37,626 nt of DNA from contig JBFLZW010000005.1 of assembly GCA_040755755.1 (NCBI GenBank), forward strand, positions 1 through 37,626, written 5' to 3'. How positions within the stretch are numbered: the stretch's first letter is position 1; each line of letters opens with the position of its first letter. The position numbers were made by a program, and so were the translations under genes. The DNA is from a bacterium (GTDB lineage: Bacteria > SZUA-182 > DTGQ01). Of the stretch, positions 7,933-15,459 are shown piece by piece. Under the pieces are notes generated by a model. The model worked only from the letters and a program-made list of their open reading frames with translations, was not told the origin of the DNA and ran no database searches.

Positions 7933-8826
7933 TTACATTACCCCGCGCAATTTGGGAAAGAAGAAGCCGGTTCTGGCCTTATAGTCGGCATATTCAGGAA
8001 CAACTCCCAGAAATTTTCTTTCCTCGAATTTTGCTCTGATTGCTTCCATGGTAAAGAAAAGAACATAAATCGAAATGGTTGCCGAGTTAAGGAGCAGCAG
8101 GGTCGTACCGAGAGCATGAGTCAATTCGGCGGCGTAGAGTGGATGCCGTACATACTTATACATCCCATCCGTCACCAGTTGCCGGACCTCAACCATAAGG
8201 CTGAAGGAATTTTTCAATCTCCACAAAACGATGGTGCTGAGCGTACAGCCGATGAGGGAGAGCAGAAAGCCTGCCATCCCGACACCATGAACAAAGGATG
8301 GAGACTGATAGAGATTCCGGAACAACGGGTCGTTTTCTATGGGCAGAGGGCGATACAGAAGGTAGGTAAAAGAAACCATAGGGATAAGGACGGTAATGAT
8401 CGGATACCACATCTCCCGGAATCCCTTTGCTTTTCCCCGGTCACTGACCGGTTTGACCCGGATCAGATAGCTGGTGATGATAAGCATATCGAACAGAATA
8501 GCAGTGATCGTATAGGTGAAATCCAGGACAGGCCGGGAAAAGATAATGGCCTTGATACCGGCAAAGCTCCGGTCAATTCCATACATTATACTGATAAAAT
8601 TGGCCGTTATATCGATTTTACCAATTAAATGATAAATTTTTAAACCAACCAGAGTGCCGAAGAATAAAAACGGGACCGGATCATCGATGATCCTGGTTAG
8701 ATAGGTAGCAGGGTTTTTACCAGAGCAGTTCCTTTTTGTTTCGTTAGTCATATCGTACAGCCTCTCATCTGGAAAAAGGTTAAAAAGGTTTTGCCGCCGA
8801 CTCGTGCCTATCAAATTTGCTGCCAA
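7933..8826 (-). CDS. Isoprenylcysteine carboxyl methyltransferase-like membrane protein (second copy)
   Basis: A 297-residue product with several membrane helices and the C-terminal ICMT/PEMT motif: DGMYKYVRHPLYAAEL, then KFEERKFLGVVPEYADYK. It resembles 6622-7419 in the C-terminal third (LKNSFSVMVEVRKLV against LKNSFSLMVEVRQLV) but has a longer N-terminus. Start choice: TTG at 8826 is preceded by AGGAGAGGTGA, a very strong ribosome site. ATG at 8751, with GAGAGG upstream, is the alternative and would give 272 residues. It is a SAM-dependent membrane methyltransferase of unknown substrate. Confidence 0.78.
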   Translation of the reverse strand: MAANLIGTSRRQNLFNLFPDERLYDMTNETKRNCSGKNPATYLTRIIDDPVPFLFFGTLVGLKIYHLIGKIDITANFISIMYGIDRSFAGIKAIIFSRPVLDFTYTITAILFDMLIITSYLIRVKPVSDRGKAKGFREMWYPIITVLIPMVSFTYLLYRPLPIENDPLFRNLYQSPSFVHGVGMAGFLLSLIGCTLSTIVLWRLKNSFSLMVEVRQLVTDGMYKYVRHPLYAAELTHALGTTLLLLNSATISIYVLFFTMEAIRAKFEERKFLGVVPEYADYKARTGFFFPKLRGVM

Positions 8827-9320
8827 TCACCTCTCCTGGATAAGGAAACCACGAGATCATCAGATTTATCTTCAGTATTTCCTTAATGTTAATAGTATCT
8901 GCAAATAATGTCAATAAATTATTCATTCCTGCCTAACCAAGGGAATCTCTGTAACCCTGGGCAATTGTGCATGCCGGTAAGGTAATCTTTGAGTTGTGCT
9001 TCTGTTGGTTTAGTCATACAGGTCAGACACTGTGTCATAAATATGCGTCCCGTGATACCCCCTTAATTTCTGCACAAATGCTACTTCCCCTTTTCGCTTG
9101 GCTTTGGGTGACAAAGGTACCAGGATACTAAAAGCCAGGGGTAATAGCTCACTCCCTGTCATTCTTAATAACTCCATGCATTTTTTGTACCTGGTTTCAG
9201 TATCTTATTGGTGGTTTCAGTATCTTATTGGAATGGAGAGGAGAACCCCGTGTCACAGGGATGCCCTAATGTGGCAGGTGAGGGGTTTGTAGGGAAAAAT
9301 ATGACCACAGCAGGAGAGCT
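8827..9320. other. Gene-free stretch with a 20-bp tandem duplication
   Basis: I see no gene in this stretch. A perfect 20-bp direct repeat (TGGTTTCAGTATCTTATTGG, 9192-9211 and 9212-9231) lies about 90 bp before the hicAB promoter. The short open frame at 9098-9292 has no credible ribosome site or recognisable product. Confidence 0.6.
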
Positions 9321-9349
9321 TTGACAATATAGTACCATTCTGGTACTAT
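9321..9349 (+). promoter_or_regulatory. Sigma-70-type promoter of hicAB
   Basis: TTGACA (9321-9326), a 17-base spacer, and TACTAT (9344-9349). The predicted start of transcription falls at about 9355-9357, on the hicA ATG at 9356. No Shine-Dalgarno lies between, so the message may be leaderless. Confidence 0.75.
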
Positions 9350-9350
9350 A
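9328..9350. promoter_or_regulatory. Palindromic operator over the hicAB promoter
   Basis: TATAGTACCA (9328-9337) and TGGTACTATA (9341-9350) form a perfect 10-bp inverted repeat with three bases between. It covers the spacer and the -10 box. HicB antitoxins with a ribbon-helix-helix domain repress their own operon, so this is the likely HicB site (inference). Confidence 0.7.
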
Positions 9351-9355
9351 TCACT

Positions 9356-9554
9356 ATGCCGAAGAAAAATACGACAACTCATCAAGGATCTGGAGAAAGC
9401 AGGATTTATTAGTCGTGGTGGAAAAGGTGACCACCGAAACTACCTGCATGAAAAAAGTGGTGTAGTCTGTACCATAAGTGGTAACCTCGGCGATGATGCG
9501 AAACCCTATCAGGAGAAATTAGTTATTCAAAAGATCAGGGAGTCTCAAAAATGA
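9356..9554 (+). pseudogene. hicA: HicA-family mRNA interferase toxin, frameshifted near the start
   Basis: From CGA at 9372 the frame reads RQLIKDLEKAGFISRGGKGDHRNYLHEKSG..., through TISGNLGDDAKPYQEK to TGA at 9552-9554. This is a complete HicA double-stranded-RNA-binding-like fold with the conserved His in GDHR. The only start codon at the right place, ATG 9356, is one base out of frame: it reads MPKKNTTTHQ and stops. With four A instead of five in the run 9365-9369 it would read MPKKIRQLIKDL, the usual HicA N-terminus. So hicA carries a +1 frameshift in an A-run, or needs slippage, or this is a sequencing error. HicA normally cleaves mRNA and is neutralised by HicB. The stop overlaps the hicB start (ATGA). 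Confidence 0.8.
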
Positions 9555-9889
9555 AAGAAAGAGACAGATATTTAAAAATCGTTGCATGGTCGGAAGAGGA
9601 TCAATGCTATGTTGGGTCGGTTCCTGGTTGGATCGGTAAATGTTGTCATGGAAATAATGAAGAAGAAGTGTACCATAAATTGTGTCAGATAGTTGATGAG
9701 TGGATAGAAATCTATCATAAGGATGGAAAGCCACTGCCTCCGGCCACGGCAGGGAGAAAGTACTCTGGTAAATTCCAGCTCCGTGTCGGGAATGAATTGC
9801 ACTATGCTCTTGCTGTACGGGCTTTGGAGTCTGGAGAGAGTTTGAACAATTACTGTGTGAAAGTTTTGAGAAAGGCAGTCCAAAAGTAA
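9551..9889 (+). CDS. hicB: HicB-family antitoxin with ribbon-helix-helix domain
   Basis: A 112-residue product. The N-terminal part (YLKIVAWSEEDQCYVGSVPGWIG...) is the HicB RNase-H-like fold. The C-terminal part (GKFQLRVGNELHYALAVRAL...SLNNYCVKVLRKA) is a ribbon-helix-helix DNA-binding segment. The ATG overlaps the hicA stop by four bases, which implies translational coupling. It should neutralise HicA and repress the operon at the palindrome at 9328-9350. The gene is intact although its toxin partner is frameshifted. Confidence 0.88.
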   Translation: MKERDRYLKIVAWSEEDQCYVGSVPGWIGKCCHGNNEEEVYHKLCQIVDEWIEIYHKDGKPLPPATAGRKYSGKFQLRVGNELHYALAVRALESGESLNNYCVKVLRKAVQK

Positions 9890-9972
9890 AGCGAGAGGGC
9901 AATGACTGATTGGAAAGGAATTAACTTTCAATTGGCCTCCTAATGACTTTATTTGAGGTGGTAAAGCCAGCC

Positions 9973-10002
9973 TTGACAATCCGACAGGTGATCATTTATG
10001 AT
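9973..10002 (+). promoter_or_regulatory. Promoter of the Rpn-family gene
   Basis: TTGACA (9973-9978), an 18-base spacer, and TATGAT (9997-10002). Only nine bases separate the -10 box from ATG 10012, so this transcript too may be leaderless or nearly so. Confidence 0.6.
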
Positions 10003-10011
10003 GAAAGTATC

Positions 10012-11060
10012 ATGGATGAGGTTATCAAATCACCCCACGATATTTTCATCAAAGAAGTTCTGAGTAACAGGGAAAATGCCAGGGATTTTTTTTTCAACTA
10101 CCTCCCTGCGCAGGTTCAGGCTATAGTGGACATGAAGAGCCTGGAGATATGTAAGGATTCCTTTGTCGAAAAGGAACTGCGGGAATACTTCTCCGAGCTG
10201 CTCTATCGGCTCAACCTGATGGGTGAAAGTGAAGAAGAGCAGCAGCCAGGCTATTTGTATCTGCTCTTTGAGCACAAGAGTACACCGGAGCGATGGATTG
10301 CTTTTCACCTGTTGCGGTATCAGGTCCGAATCTGGGAATTATACCTGAAGCAGTATACTCAAGCCAGGTATTACCGGTGATTATCCCCCTGGTGCTCTAC
10401 CACGGTCAGGAGAAGTGGAGGATAGGGACCCGGCTGTCTGATCTTATCCCCCAAGGCCAGAGAGAGGAACTTAAGCCCTATGTTCCTGACTTCTCATACC
10501 TTTTATGCGATATACCAGCCTGTCCTGATGATCAGATTCGTGGCATGGCTATCCTGCGGGTATCCCTTCTGCTGCTCAAGTACATCCATCATCCTGATCT
10601 GGCCAGGCATTTGCAGTGGATATTCTCCTTACTGAAGGATATGATTCAGTCAGGGGCAGCAGGGCAGGAATTTATGGACTGGCTGGAGAGTGCTTTCCGC
10701 TATATCTTTCATGCCAGTGAGCGGGTGAGTGTGGAGGAATTAAAAATAATAGTCGAGAAATCTCTCGATAAACACAAGGAGGGGATCGTCATGACCCTAG
10801 CCGAACAATTAATCCAAAAAGGTGTACAGCAGGGACTACAGCAAGGATGGCAGCAGGGTGAACAGAAAGGTGAACAGAAGGGTGAAGTAAAAAAGGCCAG
10901 GGAGGATGTGGTGAATGTTCTGGAAATCCGCTTTGGTGATATCCCTTTATCTTTCAAGGAAAAACTGGCAGGTATCTATGATCTGGCCATTCTGGATGAT
11001 CTGCTGCGAAAGGCTGTGACTGCTGCTTCTTTGGCTGAAATGGAAGAAATGATACGGTAG
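10012..11060 (+). pseudogene. Rpn-family PD-(D/E)XK nuclease / YhgA-like protein, frameshifted
   Basis: Two overlapping frames together make one Rpn-like protein. The first (from ATG 10012, ending at 10380) reads MDEVIKSPHDIFIKEVLSN, then LYLLFEHKSTPERWIAFHLLRYQVRIWE. The second continues LPVIIPLVLYHGQEKW and ends with a Gln/Gly-rich tail (GVQQGLQQGWQQGEQKG) and a C-terminal helical part. The break is at 10371-10372: one extra T in the T-run would give QARYLPVIIPLVLYHG without interruption. D/E and EHKS residues of the nuclease core are in the first half. Rpn proteins are DNA nucleases linked to recombination and phage defence. It looks like a recent one-base loss or a sequencing error. An in-frame upstream start (9943) is less likely, because the promoter overlaps it. 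Confidence 0.85.
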
Positions 11061-11085
11061 GGAATTATACGGTAAGGAAAGAGAA

Positions 11086-11115
11086 AAGGGCAAGATCATT
11101 ACTGATCTTGCCCTT
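11086..11115. terminator. 13-bp hairpin after the Rpn-family gene
   Basis: AAGGGCAAGATCA (11086-11098) pairs perfectly with TGATCTTGCCCTT (11103-11115) around a four-base loop. It lies 25 bases after the stop. The T-tract is short, so termination strength is uncertain. Confidence 0.6.
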
Positions 11116-11205
11116 GATACCACTTCAGATATACATTGACCTATCAACTCTCCAAAGCATCAATTAATCTGGAACATTTAGGAAGCATCTGATATATCTT
11201 TAAGG

Positions 11206-11480
11206 GGAATGGCACTTACATAAGAATTAGTAATTCTCCCGCAGAGACGCTGAGACGCAGAGGATATCATTGAAAAGTAAAAGTAAAACAAGTTCCTCCT
11301 TGTGCCTTTTTACTTTTTGCTTGCTTCCAGGCCGTTGACACATCGATATATCCCGACTTTCATCAGGACCTTGCCGGATTGGTTGTTCTCTGCGTCTCTG
11401 CGTCTCTGCGGGAGATCTTTTTCCCTGTGTGCTTTGTGTCCTCTCTATATTATAAGCTTGGCTTATGTAAGTGCCATTCT
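11206..11480. mobile_element. 275-bp MITE with 19-bp terminal repeats and 8-bp target duplication
   Basis: The left end GGAATGGCACTTACATAAG (11206-11224) is repeated inverted at the right end (CTTATGTAAGTGCCATTCT, 11462-11480), with 18 of 19 matching. CTTTAAGG stands directly outside both ends (11198-11205 and 11481-11488), an 8-bp target-site duplication. Inside lie a second inverted pair rich in GCAGAGACGC (near 11240 and 11400) and no transposase gene. A second copy in inverse direction starts at 37562. It should be moved by a transposase coded elsewhere. Confidence 0.9.
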
Positions 11481-11550
11481 CTTTAAGGATGTACAATAAC
11501 CGGTTGAGATTAGGAGAAAGAGATAGGCACTGGTGGGAAAACAACATCAA

Positions 11551-12093
11551 TCAGGAAATTGTCCTGCGCTGGAATTTCTTTCGGTAGATATGGAGCCCCA
11601 ACACAAGGAGGGTGCATGCGAATAAGGCAATAGCCATGCGGATCTTGGACTGCGTAACCAGATGGGGTCGCCTGTCTCCGGTTTTGATGATTTTCAATTC
11701 TTCGGCATGGATATCCAGCTCTCCCCCATGCTGCGGGCAGGCTTTATGGAAGGTGCCGGTCACTTCGATAGTATCACCGTTGTATTTATAGTCTCCAATA
11801 AACCGGATGGATTTGACGAGCCTTTCAGGGCAATAAATTCCAAGAGCCTGAGGACCGTCATTGACATTGATCCAGCAATGAGTGCCGCGGTGCATGATAT
11901 CTCCGACAACTTCGCCCCGAAACTGCACGGTCTGCCGGTCATAGCGCCTGCTCTGATTGATGAGGGTATCGCTGGACAGGAGCCGTGCCGCCTGGCTGAG
12001 GCAGGGGGAGAGAATGATCCAAAGAACTGCCAGGATTGGTATAAAACAGGAAAACGGTTGTGCTTGGCGCAGGTTATTAATGTTCCTCATCAT
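11551..12093 (-). CDS. Membrane-anchored extracytoplasmic OB-fold-like protein
   Basis: About 180 residues from ATG 12093, which overlaps the trkH stop (ATGA), so the two are probably translationally coupled. An in-frame N-terminal extension reaching into trkH has no independent support. Layout: signal/membrane segment (about 14-34), a small beta-rich domain (QTVQFRGEVVGDIM...GTHCWINVNDG...LGIYCPE...YNGDTIEVTGTFHKACPQHGGELDIHAEELKII), then a C-terminal membrane helix and a basic tail. The pattern GEV...VNDG...GDxIEVTGTF is typical of OB-fold domains. The two Cys and two His residues (CPE, HKACPQH) could bind metal. The role is unknown; its position suggests an accessory to K+ uptake or envelope assembly. 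Confidence 0.75.
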   Translation of the reverse strand: MMRNINNLRQAQPFSCFIPILAVLWIILSPCLSQAARLLSSDTLINQSRRYDRQTVQFRGEVVGDIMHRGTHCWINVNDGPQALGIYCPERLVKSIRFIGDYKYNGDTIEVTGTFHKACPQHGGELDIHAEELKIIKTGDRRPHLVTQSKIRMAIALFACTLLVLGLHIYRKKFQRRTIS

Positions 12094-13592
12094 CGTCCCT
12101 TCACCTGCGCCCAGACAAAGGCCAATAGAGCAAAAATTGACATAAATTCCAGTCTTCCTGCCCACATCATGAAGATATAAACCACCTTCATGACAGATGG
12201 CATGGATGCACAGGTCAAACCGCATGAGAGCCCGCTGTTGCTGCCCGCAGAGACGGAATCGAAGAGTGAGTGCAGGAGGGGATATCCATAGAAGAGGCCG
12301 ACCACGGCCCCAAGGAGGTACATAGCCATATAGGAGATGGTGATTAAGGCTGCGGCCCGTACATGGCGGTCTTCGAGGACCACGTCCCGGATGTGGTGAA
12401 ACTTCCGGGTTATCACTGCCGAATCGGGAGAAAAAATCCGGTGGATATCATTGATCAGGGCGTGAAAGAGAATACCTGCCCGGATGCCCTTGATTCCTCC
12501 GGCAGTAGAGCAGGCACTGCCTCCGATGGACATGGCGATCATAATGCCCATGGCCGCCAGTATGTTCCAATGGTTGACAAATTGCATTGCATAGACAGTC
12601 ATGTTGCCGGTGGTTGTGTGAGCCGAGACAATCTGATAGAAGCAGCGGCGGAACAAGGCGGTAAAACCAGGATAGAAGCGGGCCTGGAGGAGGCCGATGA
12701 TGCTGACAACGCAGGTGATGGTAACGGTGGTGGAAAAGGAAACCGTTTCGATATTACGGCGAATTTCATGGTAATTCCCCTGCCAGACTGAGTAATGAAG
12801 AGCAAAATTATAGGAGCCTATGATAAAGATAATAACCGTTACCAGCTCGACCAGAGGGCTGTGATAGTAGAGCAGGTTCTGGGTTTGCGGAGCGAACCCT
12901 CCGGTGCTCCAGGAGCCCATGAAAATCCAGAGTCCATGCAGCAGGGACCTGAGGGGAGTCATTCCGGCCAGAAGATTGGCCACGAACAGCCAGGCTGTTC
13001 CGACAGCCAGATATATCAGGCTGATCATCCAGATGGCTCTGGCTGTCTGGACGACATTCGGCATAAGCCGCTCATCCTTTCCCTCGCCCACATACAGCCG
13101 GTATGCTCCTGCGGTTCCCTTGAACAGAAAGGTAATGGCTACCACGATCATGCCCTGGCCGCCGAGGTAAGTCAAAAGATGCCGCCACATGTTCAGACCG
13201 TGGGAGACATGATCCAGATCCTGGATCAGGACCAGACCGGTGGTGGTGTAGCCGCTCATAATATCAAAGCAGGCGTCAAGGTAGGAGAGAAAGTGCCCGC
13301 TGAGATAATGAGGGATGGCCCCCAGAAAGGTGGCCAAAGCCCAGGAAAAAGCGGCGGTAACCATGCCGTGCATCCACAGAAGGTCGCGGTCGGTCTCGCA
13401 GAGCATGGTCAGGCCCAGGCCAACGATCAGGCAGACGCAGATGCCGATGGCAAAGTCCAGGGCAGGATCCCATTCGGCAAAAAGGAGCGAGGTCACAAGG
13501 GGGACGATCATGGTCAGACCTATGCCGACGATGATCTTTCCCGTGTAGTAGCCGATAATTGTATAATCGTTCTTTTGAGGTCGAAGGAGCAT
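12090..13592 (-). CDS. trkH: Potassium uptake channel subunit TrkH
   Basis: A 500-residue polytopic protein with the four selectivity-filter loops of the TrkH/KtrB family: SGYTTTGL, GSWSTGGFAP, SAHTTTGN and SAGSNSGLS. These line a single pore, one per MPM repeat. It imports K+ across the inner membrane under control of TrkA-type RCK proteins, two of which are coded upstream in the same operon. The start at 13592 has only a weak ribosome site (GAGAAG); 28 bases separate it from the 46-residue peptide gene upstream. The downstream gene overlaps its stop. Confidence 0.96.
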   Translation of the reverse strand: MLLRPQKNDYTIIGYYTGKIIVGIGLTMIVPLVTSLLFAEWDPALDFAIGICVCLIVGLGLTMLCETDRDLLWMHGMVTAAFSWALATFLGAIPHYLSGHFLSYLDACFDIMSGYTTTGLVLIQDLDHVSHGLNMWRHLLTYLGGQGMIVVAITFLFKGTAGAYRLYVGEGKDERLMPNVVQTARAIWMISLIYLAVGTAWLFVANLLAGMTPLRSLLHGLWIFMGSWSTGGFAPQTQNLLYYHSPLVELVTVIIFIIGSYNFALHYSVWQGNYHEIRRNIETVSFSTTVTITCVVSIIGLLQARFYPGFTALFRRCFYQIVSAHTTTGNMTVYAMQFVNHWNILAAMGIMIAMSIGGSACSTAGGIKGIRAGILFHALINDIHRIFSPDSAVITRKFHHIRDVVLEDRHVRAAALITISYMAMYLLGAVVGLFYGYPLLHSLFDSVSAGSNSGLSCGLTCASMPSVMKVVYIFMMWAGRLEFMSIFALLAFVWAQVKGR

Positions 13593-13620
13593 CAGCTTCT
13601 CAGAGTCTTTTTCAGGAGCA

Positions 13621-13761
13621 TCAGAGGAACAGGAGGCTCAGGACAAAGGAGATGATCAGGGAACTCACCAGTAAAACAAGAGGAAGGGATGACTCGATAA
13701 GTATTCCCCATATCGACAGCATTACTTTTCGTGATAAGACGTGCGAACTGATTTGGTCCAT
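13621..13761 (-). CDS. 46-residue single-span membrane peptide in the trk operon
   Basis: This small frame lies between trkA and trkH. ATG 13761 is preceded by TAGGAG, ten bases upstream, overlapping the end of trkA. The product begins MDQISSHVLSRKVMLSIWG and continues with a strongly hydrophobic stretch to its end (SLPLVLLVSSLIISFVLSLLFL minus the first residues), giving one or two membrane spans. Spacing to its neighbours is 13 and 28 bases. A longer in-frame reading from 13827 runs back into trkA and is unlikely. By analogy with KdpF and other small subunits of K+ transporters it may stabilise TrkH, but I know of no such Trk peptide and this is inference. Confidence 0.6.
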   Translation of the reverse strand: MDQISSHVLSRKVMLSIWGILIESSLPLVLLVSSLIISFVLSLLFL

Positions 13762-13774
13762 AGTGAATAAACTC

Positions 13775-14443
13775 CTAATCCTCCAGTTTTCCAACCAGGA
13801 GACTGAAGGCCTCTCTTTCATTTTCAATGGTTGTCAAAGCCACCACCTCATCTCCTTCCATGAGCAGGGTATCGCCACTGGGAATAAGCAGGTCCTCACC
13901 CCGCAGAATGGATACCAGTACACAGTCCTTGGGCAGCCTGATTTCCCGTATTTTCTTGTTGGTGACCGGTGAAGAAGTGGGCAGATCGACCCGGACAATG
14001 GCCAGTTTGCCTTTTTTAAAGGTAAACAGGGGAAGGATATCGTCCAGGGTGGTTTCCTCTTCGATGATTTTGGTAATAATTGAGGTGCTGTTAACGGGAA
14101 CATCGATTCCCAACTGGCTGAACGAGGATTCATTCTGCGGATCGTTGACTCTGGCCACCGTCCTCCTGATGGCAAAGGACTTTTGGGCCACCTGGCAGGC
14201 AATGAGGTTATCCTCGTCATTGCCGGTTACGGCAGCCAGAACATCGGCCCGTTCTATCCCCGCCTCCCTCAGGTATCTTTTTTCGCAGCCATTCCCATTG
14301 ATAACCAGGGCATTCAGCCTTTCAGAGATATATTGGCACCGGTCTCCATCCTTTTCGATAACGACCACCGTATGCTTATCCACGGCCAGGGATCTGGCCA
14401 GGTGATATCCGATCTTTCCACCTCCTACTAAAATAATATACAT
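13775..14443 (-). CDS. trkA: TrkA-type RCK regulatory subunit of K+ uptake (second copy)
   Basis: A 222-residue product from ATG 14443 (AAGGAG upstream); an in-frame start at 14476 would add a charged leader with no support. The N-terminal Rossmann domain has GGGKIGYHLA and the acidic end of beta-2 (VVVIEKD), for NAD(H) or nucleotide binding. The C-terminal RCK-C domain (ILPLFTFKKGKLAIVRVDL...LLIPSGDTLLMEGDEVVALTT) follows. One RCK-N/RCK-C set is present, half the size of E. coli TrkA. Together with 14525-15202 it may form a hetero-octameric gating ring on TrkH. Confidence 0.93.
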   Translation of the reverse strand: MYIILVGGGKIGYHLARSLAVDKHTVVVIEKDGDRCQYISERLNALVINGNGCEKRYLREAGIERADVLAAVTGNDEDNLIACQVAQKSFAIRRTVARVNDPQNESSFSQLGIDVPVNSTSIITKIIEEETTLDDILPLFTFKKGKLAIVRVDLPTSSPVTNKKIREIRLPKDCVLVSILRGEDLLIPSGDTLLMEGDEVVALTTIENEREAFSLLVGKLED

Positions 14444-14524
14444 TCTCCGCTGCTCCTTCTCTGATTTGCCTGGCAATTCCGGTAATAAAGAAATATGGGG
14501 GAGTAAATAGGCTGGTGTATCATG

Positions 14525-15202
14525 TTATTGCGGACTGAGTTTGGGTGAATTAAATTCAGGTCCGAGCAGATCCAGAACCTCATTCCGTTTCGCCTGATTC
14601 ACGAGACACAGGAGAATGTCCTCTTTCCGCACGACCATTTCCGGCGTGGGCATGAGCAGGTTTGAACCATTCTTACAGGTGATTATGGTAAGTGCGCCCG
14701 GAACATTCAAGTTGCCATATTTCCTGCCGATAATTTTATCATGTGATGGAACTTCTACCAGGTCCAGCCGTCCCTCATTCCCGCTGCAGCTTGCCCGCAG
14801 AGAGTCCTCGATGAAACGGTCCCTGACGAGTTGCGAAACCAGGACCGTGGTATTGATAATATCGAAACCGAAGTCCCGCAGGGTCTCAGCCAGCTCCGGA
14901 TCATAGATTTTAGCTATAACCCGCTTTACCTGGTAAATTTTTTTGGCTATCTGGGCCACCATGGCATTGCTGGTGTCGGAATTGGTCATCAGGGCAATCC
15001 CATGCGCCTTCCTGATTCCTGCCTCTTCAAGGAGTTCCCGGTCAGTGCCGTTTCCCTGACAGGTGAGTCCGTTGAACAGGGAACCCAGGTGCTGAAAGGC
15101 CTGTTTATCCTTGTCAATGACCACCACATCGTGTCCTTCTTCGGACAACTGGTTGGCCAGTCTTGATCCTGATCTGCCGCAGCCGACAATGATGATATAC
15201 AT
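14525..15202 (-). CDS. trkA: TrkA-type RCK regulatory subunit of K+ uptake (first copy)
   Basis: A 225-residue product from ATG 15202, with AGAGGAG eight bases upstream. The Rossmann motif GCGRSGSRLA and VVVIDKD are at the N-terminus, with the RCK-C domain after about residue 135. It is the first gene of the operon, behind a clear promoter at 15269-15297. It binds TrkH on the cytoplasmic side and gates it in response to nucleotides. Two single-unit TrkA genes instead of one fused gene match the arrangement known in several bacterial and archaeal lineages. Confidence 0.93.
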   Translation of the reverse strand: MYIIIVGCGRSGSRLANQLSEEGHDVVVIDKDKQAFQHLGSLFNGLTCQGNGTDRELLEEAGIRKAHGIALMTNSDTSNAMVAQIAKKIYQVKRVIAKIYDPELAETLRDFGFDIINTTVLVSQLVRDRFIEDSLRASCSGNEGRLDLVEVPSHDKIIGRKYGNLNVPGALTIITCKNGSNLLMPTPEMVVRKEDILLCLVNQAKRNEVLDLLGPEFNSPKLSPQ

Positions 15203-15268
15203 TCTGATGCTCCTCTTTGGTGCTGTTTATTCCCCCTGATGCCTTCTGCCAGGGAATAAATGAGGCAG

Positions 15269-15297
15269 ATTATAAGCCTTGTGAGGAAAAAAATCAA
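15269..15297 (-). promoter_or_regulatory. Sigma-70-type promoter of the trk operon
   Basis: On the minus strand: TTGATT (15297-15292), 17 bases, TATAAT (15274-15269). It gives a leader of about 60 bases before trkA and is the best consensus promoter in the window. Confidence 0.75.
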
Positions 15298-15459
15298 CTA
15301 GAGAATTTCTCCGGGGAAATTTCCAGGAGGGTTCTCGATTGAAAAGGAACTGACGGCGGACCTCATTTCTTCACCTCCCGATGGTCAGACCCCAATGAAC
15401 CGAACAATAACTATAGTAGTAATGGTATTGTATTCCGTATCAGAACAGGGGGAAAAAGT

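Noticed and set aside
7861-8628. Plus-strand 255-residue frame
   Set aside because: It overlaps the methyltransferase with clear motifs on the other strand, and its product has no recognisable pattern.
9098-9292. 64-residue plus-strand frame
   Set aside because: It includes the 20-bp duplication, has no ribosome site and no recognisable product.
11227-11550. Minus-strand open frame of 107 residues (AETQRRRE, CVSASLREN)
   Set aside because: It lies almost wholly inside the 275-bp MITE; such frames come from the GCAGAGACGC repeats and are well-known spurious predictions.
12795-13655. Plus-strand 286-residue frame
   Set aside because: Antisense of trkH; low hydrophobicity and odd composition fit a shadow frame.
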